Assembly: GCA_945876745.1 (NCBI GenBank)
Contig: CAMCPL010000004.1
Location: forward strand, 1-64,000
Direction: 5' to 3'
Length of the DNA: 64,000 nucleotides
Source of the DNA: an uncultured Clostridia bacterium
GTDB taxonomy: Bacteria > Bacillota > Clostridia > Oscillospirales > Acutalibacteraceae
Shown here: piece after piece, positions 15,865 through 25,494 of the stretch
How the letters are laid out: every line of letters begins with the position of its first letter
Numbering within the stretch: the first letter of the stretch is position 1
Program-made: the position numbers and the translations under genes
The notes under the pieces: generated by a model
What the model saw: only the letters and a program-made list of their open reading frames with translations
The model's database searches: none
Told to the model about the DNA's origin: nothing

Positions 15865-18441
15865 ATGGCAGAAAAAAACGGTCTTTCCGAAAAGATTACT
15901 ACATTGCTTGACAATGTAAAATACTATTGGAAAAAGCCGCAAAAGGGCAGATATATGTCCTTTAAGGAAATTGCGTCTTATGCCTTTGGCGGTATCGGCG
16001 CATATTTGATTGTTTGTATGAGTATACCTTGTATGCTCGGTGCAACAAACGTATTTTTATCGGGTACAATCGGAATCGGTATGACGGATATGTACATTAT
16101 GTACGTTATCGGCGTTTTGTCAGGTATTCCGCTTACTGCCCTAAGAGCTAATATTGTCGATAATACCCGAAATAAAGCGGGTAAGTACAGACCGTATTTG
16201 CTCAGGATGGGTATTCCTTGCGCCATCTTCTTTGTTATGATGGTTTGGTTCCCGTATGATAAGCTCAACCTTATTGTAGGTAACGGCGAAATCTTCGGCA
16301 AGGATGCAACCTATGTAGCAAAATGCGCAGTTGTTCTTTTCTTCAACATTATTTTGCAGTTCTTCTATTACTTCTTCTATGACGCATATGAGAATCTTAT
16401 TCACGTTCTTTCTCCGAATTCGCAGGAAAGAGCCGACGTTGCGTCTGTAAAGAGTGTAATTTATTCGTTCGGTCCCACCGTATATAACATTATTATTCCG
16501 CTTATTGCCGGTGCGTTGAAGACCAACCAAACCGATATTCGTGTTTACCGTATAGCATTTCCCGTTATCGGCGTTATCGGTACGCTTCTTGTCTTCATCG
16601 TTTATGCAAATACACAGGAAAAGATTATTCAGGCGAAAACTCACGTTGTCCAAATTAAGTTTAAGGACGCACTTCGTGAGGTTGCAAAGAATAAGTATTT
16701 CTGGATTATTTCGCTTGCAGGCTGGCTCGGCTTCCTCGAAACAGCTTATGCAAATATTCTTTACTGGCTTTGTAACTACGGCGGCGCTTGCTCGCAGGGT
16801 ACATATACTATTATTACAACCGTATACGGAAACGCTTCCCTTTGGGGTATGCTCCTTGCTCCTCTTTGCATCAGAAAATGGGGTAAGAAAAAGGTACAGA
16901 TTGTAACTAACCTGTTTAATATTCTCTTCATTCTCTGTATGTATCCGTTCTTTATGGGCGGCAGCGGAGCAGACGGAAACGTTAAAGGCTATGTAATTTG
17001 GGCTGTTATGGCGTGTCTGTATATGAACGCCCTTGTAGGTGCGTTTGCACATATTCTTACTCCGTCTATTCAGGCTGATATCCGTGACTATCAGCAGTAC
17101 CGTTCGGGTGAAAGAATCGATGGTATGTTTGCCGCTGTAACCGCTATCGGTAATATCATCACTCTTATTACCGCAGGCGTTCTTCCCGCACTTCAGGAAA
17201 GATACGGTATGACTGCATTTGTTGCAAAAAGAGTAACCGCCGATGCAGGTCTTATGAGCAGAGTTCTTCCCGGAGCCGATAAAAATATCGGTCAAATGCT
17301 TGCCGAACAGCTTGCAAACGGACAGGATAACTTTGTAAACGCTTCGTCTGCGCTTTACGATGTTGACGGCATTTTGCTTCCTCTTTTGAGAGTGCTTGTT
17401 TTGCTTGCCGCTGTCGGCGCAACGATGAACGTAATTCCGTTCTTCTTCTATGACCTTACCGAGCAAAAGCAAAAGTCATACGTTCGTGCGTTGAAGGTTC
17501 GTGCGGTATTCGAGGACTACGGCAACAATGCTTTGAAGGACAAGGATATTGTTGAAATGATAGACCTTGTCAACAACGCAAAGGAAATGGCTGTTGCTTC
17601 ACCGAGAGAAATCTCAAAGCAGGCAATTAAGAGTGCGAAAACCAAGGAAGAAAAGAAGCTCGCTAAAAAACAATACAGAGAAGATTTGGAATTTAATGAG
17701 GAAATCATTATTTCAAAATTCGTAGTTGACGAGCTTAATAAGTTTGATACCGAGCTTGGCAGACACAAGATTGAAGCATATACAAAGGTATACGAAGAAG
17801 GTCTTGACGGTATCAAGAATGCAAATATTGCCGATATTAATGCTCAGCTTAAAAAAGCAAAGGCTATGCCTAAAGCTACTGCCGAGGAAAAGGAAATCAG
17901 AAAGTTCTATATCGAGCTTGCAAAGTCAAAGATTTCCGCAGTTAAATCCTATAACAAGTATTTCGGCAGCTTAAATGAGTTCAAGGAGCTTACATTTGAC
18001 GCTCTTGAGGATTTGTTCAATAAGGAAGACGAGCTTGACGTAAGAATTGAAGAGCTTGCAAAGCTTTGCAACCTTGCAAAGAAGGATAAGGACAACGCAG
18101 AAGCATCTCGTCTTAAGGCAGAAATTAAGGTCTTGAGCGATGAGCGCAAGAACGTTCGTAAGGCTTCAAAGGCAGAAATGGATAAGCACGCACAGTTCAA
18201 CCGTGCCGCAAAGCCGTTCGTTGATGCAAAGAAGCTTCTTGCACAGCAGGAGAACTTCTCTCACTTTGACGAAATTGCCGCTTTGTACGATACTGCAAAG
18301 GAAAATGTTGCTATTGCAGATAAGGCAGAAGCAGAAGCAGAGGCAAAGCGTCTTGCAGAAGAAAAGGAAGAGCTCGAACGTCGTAAGGCTGAAAAATTAG
18401 CTAAAAAAGAAGCTAAAAAAGACTCCAAAAAAAATAAATAA
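15865..18441 (+). CDS. GPH/MFS-type sugar symporter with a long charged C-terminal tail
   Basis: An 858-residue protein. Residues about 35-530 form a twelve-helix glycoside-pentoside-hexuronide type carrier; the loop with VDNTRNKAGKYRPYLLR matches the family's conserved D-x-x-R-x-x-x-G-x-x-RP motif. After the last helix (NVIPFFFYDL, about 521-530) come some 320 residues of Lys/Glu/Ala-rich helix, with heptad-like stretches and a KKEAKKDSKKNK end. Usual GPH carriers stop near 450-500 residues. The tail should be cytoplasmic. I chose ATG 15865 after AAGGAG (15851-15856). The neighbouring phosphohexomutase and GH38 suggest an oligomannoside or similar substrate; that is inference. Confidence 0.8.
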   Translation: MAEKNGLSEKITTLLDNVKYYWKKPQKGRYMSFKEIASYAFGGIGAYLIVCMSIPCMLGATNVFLSGTIGIGMTDMYIMYVIGVLSGIPLTALRANIVDNTRNKAGKYRPYLLRMGIPCAIFFVMMVWFPYDKLNLIVGNGEIFGKDATYVAKCAVVLFFNIILQFFYYFFYDAYENLIHVLSPNSQERADVASVKSVIYSFGPTVYNIIIPLIAGALKTNQTDIRVYRIAFPVIGVIGTLLVFIVYANTQEKIIQAKTHVVQIKFKDALREVAKNKYFWIISLAGWLGFLETAYANILYWLCNYGGACSQGTYTIITTVYGNASLWGMLLAPLCIRKWGKKKVQIVTNLFNILFILCMYPFFMGGSGADGNVKGYVIWAVMACLYMNALVGAFAHILTPSIQADIRDYQQYRSGERIDGMFAAVTAIGNIITLITAGVLPALQERYGMTAFVAKRVTADAGLMSRVLPGADKNIGQMLAEQLANGQDNFVNASSALYDVDGILLPLLRVLVLLAAVGATMNVIPFFFYDLTEQKQKSYVRALKVRAVFEDYGNNALKDKDIVEMIDLVNNAKEMAVASPREISKQAIKSAKTKEEKKLAKKQYREDLEFNEEIIISKFVVDELNKFDTELGRHKIEAYTKVYEEGLDGIKNANIADINAQLKKAKAMPKATAEEKEIRKFYIELAKSKISAVKSYNKYFGSLNEFKELTFDALEDLFNKEDELDVRIEELAKLCNLAKKDKDNAEASRLKAEIKVLSDERKNVRKASKAEMDKHAQFNRAAKPFVDAKKLLAQQENFSHFDEIAALYDTAKENVAIADKAEAEAEAKRLAEEKEELERRKAEKLAKKEAKKDSKKNK

Positions 18442-18449
18442 TTTTTTCA

Positions 18450-18477
18450 AAAAGAGGTAGAATTTTCTACCTCTTTT
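18450..18477 (+). terminator. Terminator after the transporter gene
   Basis: AAAAGAGGTAGAA (18450-18462) pairs perfectly with TTCTACCTCTTTT (18465-18477) around a two-base spacer. The T run is short. Confidence 0.8.
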
Positions 18478-18512
18478 GTTGTATAATATAAAGCCGTAAT
18501 GGAGGCTTACTT

Positions 18513-20162
18513 ATGGGATACAGAGATTTGTTTAACGAATGGTTGAGCTTAGACAGTGATACAAGAAACGAACTGCTCTCAATTGAAGATGAAAAGGAAA
18601 TAGAGGATAGATTTTACAAGGATTTGGAATTTGGCACCGGCGGTCTGCGCGGTATTATGGGCGCAGGCTCAAACCGAATGAACAAATATACCGTTGCAAG
18701 AGCAAGTCTCGGCCTTGCAAACTATTTCAATTCGAAGAAAAAGGACGGGGCTACTGCTGAAAAATGCAAAATAGCCATTGCGTACGATAGCAGAAATAAC
18801 TCGGAGTTTTTTGCAAAAACAGCCGCAGTTGTCTATGCGAATAACGGCTTTGAGGTTTATCTCTTTGACAGACTTGTACCTGTTCCCGTATTGAGCTTTA
18901 CTACCGGATATCTCGGATGTGACGCAGGTGTTATGATAACCGCGTCTCACAATCCGAAGGAATATAACGGCTATAAGGTTTATGACTCAACAGGCTGTCA
19001 GCTTTGCACCGAGGAAGCAAAGAGCGCGCTTGACTTCATCAACGCCGTAAATGAATTTGTAATTGTTGACGGTGTTGAAAATGCTTTTGAACACGAAAAT
19101 ATACACCGTCTCGGTGATGCAACAGTTGACGCATTTATTTCAAAGGTTAAGGAGCAATCCGTTTACGAGGAGAAAAGCGATCTCAAAATCGTTTACACTC
19201 CGCTTCACGGAACAGGAAACATTCCTGTTCGTAAGGTTTTGCAGGGAATGGACGTTACCGTTGTTAAGGAGCAAGAGCTGCCCGACGGTGATTTTTCAAC
19301 AGTTCGTTCTCCCAATCCCGAAGAAAAGGATGCGCTTAATTTAGCTATTCAGGCTGCGCAGTCACTTGAAGCAGATATCGTTTTGGGAACCGACCCCGAT
19401 TGCGACAGAGTCGGCGTAGCTGTTAGACATAACGGCGAATATGTACTGCTTACCGGAAACCAAACAGGAGCACTTTTAGTCAATTTCGTAATGACTATGC
19501 ATAAGGACGATTTGAATGAAAAATCAACTCTTGTAAAGACTATCGTAACCTCCGAGCTCGGTGCAAATATCGCTCTTAATTACGGCGTTAAGGTTGAGGA
19601 TACGCTTACGGGCTTTAAGTATATCGGCGACAAGATTAATAAATATCTTGCATCGGGTGACAGGGAATTTGTCATAGGCTATGAAGAAAGCTACGGCTAT
19701 CTTGTAGGTACCCATACGAGAGACAAGGACGGCGTTGTTTCTTCAATGCTGATATGCCAAATGGCTTCGTGGTATAAAAATCAGGGCAAAACTCTTGTTG
19801 ACGGACTTAACGAGATTTATGACGAATACGGATATTTCCTTGACTCTCTTGACAGCTTTGTCCTTAAGGGCAAGGACGGTGCGGCAAAAATCAAGGCGCT
19901 TATGCAGGAGTTTAAGCAAAAGGGCGATACAATTTTGCCCGATATCAAGCAGATTATTGATTACTCTGTCGGCATTGGTGATTTGCCAAAGGAAAACGTA
20001 CTCAAATACATATTCAACGACGGCTCATGGATTGCCGTACGTCCGTCGGGTACGGAGCCTAAAATTAAGGTTTATTATTCAATAGTAGATAAAGACAGGC
20101 AAAATGCTCATATTAGACTTGAAAAAATAAAAAGTGTTATGTCGCTCATTATTAATTCATAA
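18513..20162 (+). CDS. pgcA: Phospho-sugar mutase (phosphoglucomutase/phosphomannomutase, PgcA type)
   Basis: A 549-residue alpha-D-phosphohexomutase. The four domain signatures are present: LEFGTGGLRGIMGAGSNRMN, the phosphoserine loop MITASHNPKEYNGYKVY (catalytic Ser about residue 146), the metal loop GTDPDCDRVGVAV, and the phosphate-binding VRPSGTEPKIKVYYS near the C-terminus. It interconverts hexose 1- and 6-phosphates. Glucose versus mannose preference cannot be told. Its position between a sugar transporter and an alpha-mannosidase would suit mannose phosphates. TGGAGG precedes the ATG. The next two genes follow at 14 and 10 bases, so they are probably one operon. Confidence 0.92.
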   Translation: MGYRDLFNEWLSLDSDTRNELLSIEDEKEIEDRFYKDLEFGTGGLRGIMGAGSNRMNKYTVARASLGLANYFNSKKKDGATAEKCKIAIAYDSRNNSEFFAKTAAVVYANNGFEVYLFDRLVPVPVLSFTTGYLGCDAGVMITASHNPKEYNGYKVYDSTGCQLCTEEAKSALDFINAVNEFVIVDGVENAFEHENIHRLGDATVDAFISKVKEQSVYEEKSDLKIVYTPLHGTGNIPVRKVLQGMDVTVVKEQELPDGDFSTVRSPNPEEKDALNLAIQAAQSLEADIVLGTDPDCDRVGVAVRHNGEYVLLTGNQTGALLVNFVMTMHKDDLNEKSTLVKTIVTSELGANIALNYGVKVEDTLTGFKYIGDKINKYLASGDREFVIGYEESYGYLVGTHTRDKDGVVSSMLICQMASWYKNQGKTLVDGLNEIYDEYGYFLDSLDSFVLKGKDGAAKIKALMQEFKQKGDTILPDIKQIIDYSVGIGDLPKENVLKYIFNDGSWIAVRPSGTEPKIKVYYSIVDKDRQNAHIRLEKIKSVMSLIINS

Positions 20163-20176
20163 TAGGAGAATTACAG

Positions 20177-20419
20177 GTGGAAAAGGTTAAAGACTATATT
20201 GAAAATGTAGTACAGCCCAAAATTCAGGGCGACGGCGGCTGGATAGAGTATGTTTGTCTTGAAAACGGCGAGCTGACTGTTATATTCAGGGGAGAATGTT
20301 CAAAGTGCCTGATTTTGCACAGATGCGTGTCTTGGCTTGAGCAGGAAATAAAAAGGGACTGCAAGGTTGATGTAAAGATTAACGCAGTGCGCAAAAGACC
20401 GTATTTTCAGGATGTTTAA
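20177..20419 (+). CDS. NifU-C-like small protein with a CxxC motif
   Basis: An 80-residue protein starting with GTG after AGGAG. The N-terminal VKDYIENVVQPKIQGDGGWIEYV resembles the start of NifU C-terminal (Fe-S scaffold) domains, and CSKC at the expected place corresponds to their cluster-binding CxxC. A further Cys follows (LHRCVSW), which is not usual. The family carries or delivers [4Fe-4S] clusters. Here it lies between pgcA and a GH38 gene with short gaps, an unexpected context for Fe-S assembly. Function in this operon is unknown. Confidence 0.7.
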   Translation: MEKVKDYIENVVQPKIQGDGGWIEYVCLENGELTVIFRGECSKCLILHRCVSWLEQEIKRDCKVDVKINAVRKRPYFQDV

Positions 20420-20429
20420 GGAGTAGACT

Positions 20430-23360
20430 ATGGCACATATAAAGGTGGTAAGACGTTCAATGCGTCCTGAGGAGTATACAGATTTACGCTTTGGCTGGCT
20501 TAAAAGACATATCTATTCTTCAAGGTGGGAAATCGAAAATCTCCAAATCCGTGACGGCAGACAGATTTCGGAAATGGAGTATGAATATTACAGTGAGGAT
20601 TACAGACCGCTTAAAAAGGGCGATATGTATTTCACTCCCGACGGTACCGCATTTATTAAAGCGGATGTTGATATTCCAGAGGAATTACAGGGCAAGGAGC
20701 TTTGGCTGACGCTTAAAACCGCCGCTGAAATCTGCGTAAAGATTAACGGAAAATATGTAGGCGGCGTTGACCCGAACAGAGAAAGAATGTTGCTTTCTCC
20801 GTATATCGACGATTCAAAAACCCTTCATATTGAAATGACCGGCTATAACCGTTCGAAGCCTGACGACGAACGAAATCCCGAAAGCCTCAGCGTTAGAGGC
20901 TGTCGACAGATTTTTGAGGGCTGCTATATTGCAACTGTTAATCACGAGGTGCAGGATTTAGTTTGGGATTTGGAGCTTTTGCTCGATATTGCAAGGTCCG
21001 ATTTGTTTAATGAGGACTACCGTGATTTCCTTAACCGAGAGCTTAATAACGCACTTAATTTCATTGATTTTGATGATGAAGAGCTGACAGGCGTTGATAA
21101 AGCAAAGCAGTATATCGACGATGTTGTTTATGCAAACGATACCTACAAGGGTAACGGTGATGTTGCGCTGATTGCTCATTCTCATCTTGATATAGCTTAT
21201 TACTGGCGAAGAATACACGCGGTACAAAAGAATTTGCGTACCGTACTTATTCAGCTTCGTCTTATGGACAAGTATCCCGATTTTAAGTATACTCATACCC
21301 AGCCTTACATTTATGAAACGCTTGAAAAATACTATCCCGATGTGTTTGAGGAGCTCAAAGAAAAGGTCAAAAACGGTCAGTTTGAGCCTGTCGGAGCAAT
21401 GTATGTTGAGCCCGACTGTAATGTGCCGACTGCCGAAAGCCTTATAAGACAGTGCCTTTACGGTCAAATGGCATATGAGCGTATGTTCGGCAAGAGAGTG
21501 AATAACGCTTGGCTTCCTGATGTTTTCGGCAATAGCTGGATTATGCCTCAAATTCTTAAAAAATCGGGCGTTGACTATTTCGTATCGAACAAAATGTCAA
21601 CCTGGAACGATACAAACCGCTTTCCGCATAATAATTTTATTTGGAAGGGTATTGACGGCTCAAGCGTTTATGCCTGCGTTCCGCCTACTCATTTCATAAC
21701 ATGGAACGCACCGTCTCAAATTCAGGAAAACTGGAACGCCTATATTGATAAGGACACCGGCGGTCAAACTATGAATATGTTCGGCTACGGCGACGGCGGC
21801 TCGGGTTGTACCGAAGAAATGATTGAGCTTATGCATAGGTTTGACAAATTGTCGATTATGCCTAAATGCGAGCATATGTCAGGCAAAGAATTTCTTGAAA
21901 GAAACCTAAAGGATAACAAGAATCTTGAGGTTTGGGACGGCGAGCTTTATCTCGAAATGCACCGCGGCACCTTTACAACAAAGAGTAATTTGAAGCGTTT
22001 CAACAGAGTTTTGGAAAACAAATTCAGAACCGCCGAAATGCTCGCAGTGTTGAGGGGCGAGAATATCCAAAAGCAGATTACCGAGCTTTATAAAAAATTC
22101 CTTGTTAATCAATTTCACGATATTCTTCCGGGCTCCCATATTCATCCTGTTTATGAGGATGCAATGCAGGACTATAAAGAGATTGATAAGGCGCTTGATG
22201 AATTAATCAGTACAGGTACAAAATATTTTAATACCCTTAATTTCAAGCGTGATGCACTTACCTTTGTTGAGAATAAAAAGGGAACCTCGACACGCTATGG
22301 CAAAAAGGGTAATTGGCTTATTCCCGATATCGACTCTCTTTCGTCGAAGTCGCTTCGTGCAAAGCATGGAGACACAGATTGGTTCAGCTTCGAAAACGGC
22401 GTTGTAAATACACCGTTTTATACCGCAAGGCTTAATAACGACGGCTCTTTTTCATCGCTTTTCGATAAGCAACTTTGCCGTGAGTGGACAAGCGGAGAAT
22501 TCAATAAGCTCAAGCTGTATGTAGACCGTCCCGGCAACTATGACGCTTGGGACATTCTGCCGAATTATAGAGATAAGCAGGCTCAAAGCTGCGTCGAAAA
22601 AGATATTGAACTTGTTGAGCTTGACGGCGAGTGTGCAACTCTTAGGGTTACCTTGAAAACAGAAAAATCCACTTGGACAATGCTCATAAGATTTTTCAGG
22701 CAGAGCAGAGGAATTGAGGTTGAAAATATCGTTAATTGGAACGAAAAGCATATTCTTGCAAAAGCCGAATTTTCCTGCAATGTTCTGTCACGAAAGGCGC
22801 TTTGCGACATTTCAGCCGGCTATATCGAGCGTGAAACAACAAGAAATACCTCCTGGCAGCAGGCACGCTTTGAGTGCTGTCATCATAAATGGTGCGACCT
22901 TTCCGAAACGGGAGCAGGCGTTTCGATTATTAACGACGGTAAATACGGCGTCGGCTTTGACGAAAATACTATTTCGCTTTCGCTTCTTCGTGCAACTATT
23001 CGTCCGGATGTAACCTCGGATATCGGTGAGCATAATTTCTGCTATATGATTATGCCGCACAGCGGTGATGTTGTTTCTTCGCAAATAAATAAAATTGCTC
23101 TTCAGTACAACGTACCTCTTGTAAAGGCAGATGTTGAATATAATTTTGACGATTTTGCGCCGCTTTATATGCAGGCTATGAAGCAAAGCGAAAACGGCAA
23201 AATGACCGTAATCCGCCTTTGTGAAACAGACGGTAGACGTGGAAGCATTACGCTTTCAAAGCCCGTGAAACTTCTTAATATGCTTGAGGACGAGCTTTGC
23301 ACAGTGGATAAAATTGATTATAAGCCCTTTGAGATTATAACTATCGGAGTTGAATTATGA
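20430..23360 (+). CDS. Alpha-mannosidase, glycoside hydrolase family 38 (second, longer-N-terminus type)
   Basis: A 976-residue GH38 enzyme. About 240 N-terminal residues form a beta-rich domain. The catalytic barrel then begins with ALIAHSHLDIAYYWR (zinc ligands His252 and Asp254), followed by the nucleophile region LPDVFGNSW (Asp364), YGDGGSG and the zinc-site FHDILPGSHI. It differs in architecture from the GH38 at 7756, which starts directly with the barrel. No signal peptide. The start follows AAGGAG. It is likely to be co-transcribed with pgcA and the NifU-like gene. Linkage preference is open; enzymes of this architecture usually cut alpha-mannosides from oligosaccharides in the cytoplasm. 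Confidence 0.93.
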   Translation: MAHIKVVRRSMRPEEYTDLRFGWLKRHIYSSRWEIENLQIRDGRQISEMEYEYYSEDYRPLKKGDMYFTPDGTAFIKADVDIPEELQGKELWLTLKTAAEICVKINGKYVGGVDPNRERMLLSPYIDDSKTLHIEMTGYNRSKPDDERNPESLSVRGCRQIFEGCYIATVNHEVQDLVWDLELLLDIARSDLFNEDYRDFLNRELNNALNFIDFDDEELTGVDKAKQYIDDVVYANDTYKGNGDVALIAHSHLDIAYYWRRIHAVQKNLRTVLIQLRLMDKYPDFKYTHTQPYIYETLEKYYPDVFEELKEKVKNGQFEPVGAMYVEPDCNVPTAESLIRQCLYGQMAYERMFGKRVNNAWLPDVFGNSWIMPQILKKSGVDYFVSNKMSTWNDTNRFPHNNFIWKGIDGSSVYACVPPTHFITWNAPSQIQENWNAYIDKDTGGQTMNMFGYGDGGSGCTEEMIELMHRFDKLSIMPKCEHMSGKEFLERNLKDNKNLEVWDGELYLEMHRGTFTTKSNLKRFNRVLENKFRTAEMLAVLRGENIQKQITELYKKFLVNQFHDILPGSHIHPVYEDAMQDYKEIDKALDELISTGTKYFNTLNFKRDALTFVENKKGTSTRYGKKGNWLIPDIDSLSSKSLRAKHGDTDWFSFENGVVNTPFYTARLNNDGSFSSLFDKQLCREWTSGEFNKLKLYVDRPGNYDAWDILPNYRDKQAQSCVEKDIELVELDGECATLRVTLKTEKSTWTMLIRFFRQSRGIEVENIVNWNEKHILAKAEFSCNVLSRKALCDISAGYIERETTRNTSWQQARFECCHHKWCDLSETGAGVSIINDGKYGVGFDENTISLSLLRATIRPDVTSDIGEHNFCYMIMPHSGDVVSSQINKIALQYNVPLVKADVEYNFDDFAPLYMQAMKQSENGKMTVIRLCETDGRRGSITLSKPVKLLNMLEDELCTVDKIDYKPFEIITIGVEL

Positions 23361-23752
23361 CAGGAGTTCAGATTGTAATTTTAATTTTGTGTATAATTCT
23401 TCTGGGTGTTGTAGTTTTTCCGCTTATTAACCGCCGACAGTTTAAGAATTTGCCGAACGAGCAAAAGGTGCGTATTTTGATGAAAGAAGCGAATAGCCTT
23501 ACTTACTTCAAAAATCTAACGCAGGGCAATCACGGCGTTCTGTTTTATGTAAAAAACAAGCGTAAAATTCTTTATCTCGACTGGACGCTTGTTGACGGCA
23601 AAATGGTTTGCACAAGGAAAAATCCGCTTGATAATTGGGATTATCCCGAAGAACAGGAAAAGATAAATGACGACGAAAAAAAGCAATTTTTTGAAGCCCT
23701 TGAGACTTATAACAAAAAATCGCCCGTAAAATTCGTATTGCCGAATTTCTAA
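23357..23752 (+). CDS. Small membrane-anchored protein of unknown function
   Basis: A 131-residue protein with one N-terminal membrane helix (about residues 4-24: VQIVILILCIILLGVVVFPL) and a soluble rest that contains LYLDWTLVDGKMVCTRKNPLDNWDYPEE. I do not recognise a domain. It overlaps the preceding GH38 gene by four bases (ATGA), so it belongs to that operon. Its stop overlaps the end of a converging minus-strand gene by four bases, leaving no room for a terminator. Confidence 0.65.
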   Translation: MTGVQIVILILCIILLGVVVFPLINRRQFKNLPNEQKVRILMKEANSLTYFKNLTQGNHGVLFYVKNKRKILYLDWTLVDGKMVCTRKNPLDNWDYPEEQEKINDDEKKQFFEALETYNKKSPVKFVLPNF

Positions 23753-24114
23753 ATCTTTTCAAGCACTCCGAAAACGGCACCCGATATTGCAAACCAAATT
23801 GCTGAAAACGGAACACAAATCTGACCTAAAATGTTAAGCTGCATATTCGAATAGTCCCATACGTTTTCTTTCATAATAAGATTAAAGGCTATTCCGAAAA
23901 TAAGCTCAACGCCTGTTATGATTATCATACCTAAAACGCATTTGAGCCAAAACGGCAGACTGAAGTTATTGCTGATATAATAAAAGGTGCTCAAAATTAT
24001 CGCACCTGCGAAAAACATTGAGTAATGCGTTCTGCCTCTCCATATTATTTCGATAAGACAATATCCGAAGCCGCCTATCAAAGCTGCTGTTAAATAACTA
24101 AAAAACATTTTCAT
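23749..24114 (-). CDS. Membrane protein of the putative ABC-transporter CmpB/YcxB-like permease type
   Basis: About 121 residues with four membrane helices. Motifs WRGRTHYSMFFAGA, NVWDYSNMQLNILGQICVPFSAIWF and a short ending resemble the CmpB-type family annotated as putative ABC transporter permeases (often with a WDYS...N..GQICL.F...W pattern). The start is uncertain: ATG 24114 (MKMFFSY) or 24108, neither with a clear ribosome binding site; a TTG at 24132 is also possible. The transport role is only a family label. Confidence 0.65.
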   Translation of the reverse strand: MKMFFSYLTAALIGGFGYCLIEIIWRGRTHYSMFFAGAIILSTFYYISNNFSLPFWLKCVLGMIIITGVELIFGIAFNLIMKENVWDYSNMQLNILGQICVPFSAIWFAISGAVFGVLEKI

Positions 24115-24162
24115 AGATTTATTTTTTATCAAAATCAGGGAATTATTACATCAAGGTGAATT

Positions 24163-25494
24163 ATGGACATACCAAATAATGCAAATTTAATATTAAAAGC
24201 GCTGTGTGAAAGTGGCTATGAAGCGTATCTTGTAGGCGGCTGTGTTCGTGATTTTTTGATGAACAGACCTTGCAACGATTTTGATATAACAACCTCGGCA
24301 AAGCCGCTTGAAATCGAGGAAGCCTTAAACAGAAAGGGCATAAGATATTTTGAAACCGGCTTGAAGCACGGAACGGTTACAGCAGTTATAGACGGTGAAG
24401 CGTTTGAAATAACGACTTACAGAACGGACGGAGAATATCTTGACGCCCGACATCCTGAAAGCGTGGAGTTTGTTACTGATTTGAGTGATGATTTGTCACG
24501 CAGAGATTTTACCGTAAATGCACTTGCATATAACGAGCATGACGGAATTGTCGACAAATTCGGCGGAATTGACGATATAAAAAACGGAATTATCCGTACT
24601 GTCGGCAATCCCGATAAACGCTTTAACGAGGATGCCTTGCGCATTATGCGTGCGCTTCGCTTTGCTTCAACTCTCGGCTTTGAGATTGAAAATGAAACTG
24701 CCGTATCTGTTCACAAAAATGCCGAGCTTTTGAAAAATATTTCGTCAGAGCGAATATACTCGGAGCTTATGAAATTGCTTTTGGGCGTTAATTGTGAGAA
24801 GATTTTACTTGAATTTAAGGACGTTATCGGTGTAATTATCCCCGAGCTTATACCGTGCTTTAGCTGTGAACAAAATACAAAATGGCATTTGTACGATGTA
24901 TATACTCATATTGTAAAGTCGGTTGAATGCTGTGAAAATAAGGATTATCTTCGTCTTGCCGTTTTGCTTCACGATATCGGAAAGCCTCAATGTAAAACGA
25001 CCGACAGTAAGGGCGTCGACCACTTTTTCGGTCATCCGCAAAAAAGCGTTGAAATAGCCTCACAGGTGCTCAGGCGACTGAAAGTGAGTAGGGAATATAC
25101 AAAAAAGGTTTTGAAGCTCATCGAAATTCACGATAAAAAGATTTCACCAACCGGCGAGAGTGTAAAATTCTGGCTTCGTACACTCGGCGAGGATTTGTTT
25201 TTTGATTTTATGGATATAAAGCTTGCCGATATGAAATCTCATAATCTGCAATTTGCGGGTGAAAGCCTTGTTTTGTTTGAAAAAATAAAGCGCCTTGCAA
25301 ACGATATAATTTCAAATAACGAGCCTTACAGAATATGCGACCTTGCCATAGGCGGTAACGAGCTCGTTGAACTCGGTTATCGTAATGCCGAAATAAAAAA
25401 CGAACTTGAAAGGCTGATAGTTGACGTCAGCAAAAATCCTACTCTCAACTCAAAAGAAGTTTTAATTCAAATTGCAAAAAAAGACAGAAGCTGA
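24163..25494 (+). CDS. cca: CCA tRNA nucleotidyltransferase with HD domain
   Basis: A 443-residue class II nucleotidyltransferase that adds or repairs the 3' CCA of tRNAs. The N-terminal head shows GGCVRDFLMNRPCNDFDITTSA with the catalytic DxD, then RRDFTVNALAYN and EDALRIMRALRFAS. A C-terminal HD phosphohydrolase domain is visible in VLLHDIGKP and FFGHPQKS. The start follows AAGGTG. It shares a terminator hairpin with converging rodA. Many Clostridia carry this HD-containing form. Confidence 0.95.
   Translation: MDIPNNANLILKALCESGYEAYLVGGCVRDFLMNRPCNDFDITTSAKPLEIEEALNRKGIRYFETGLKHGTVTAVIDGEAFEITTYRTDGEYLDARHPESVEFVTDLSDDLSRRDFTVNALAYNEHDGIVDKFGGIDDIKNGIIRTVGNPDKRFNEDALRIMRALRFASTLGFEIENETAVSVHKNAELLKNISSERIYSELMKLLLGVNCEKILLEFKDVIGVIIPELIPCFSCEQNTKWHLYDVYTHIVKSVECCENKDYLRLAVLLHDIGKPQCKTTDSKGVDHFFGHPQKSVEIASQVLRRLKVSREYTKKVLKLIEIHDKKISPTGESVKFWLRTLGEDLFFDFMDIKLADMKSHNLQFAGESLVLFEKIKRLANDIISNNEPYRICDLAIGGNELVELGYRNAEIKNELERLIVDVSKNPTLNSKEVLIQIAKKDRS

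Noticed and set aside
16141-17472. 443-residue minus-strand open frame opposite the sugar carrier
   Set aside because: Cys- and Asn-rich translation without motifs, mirror of a strongly coding plus-strand gene, no ribosome binding site or promoter.
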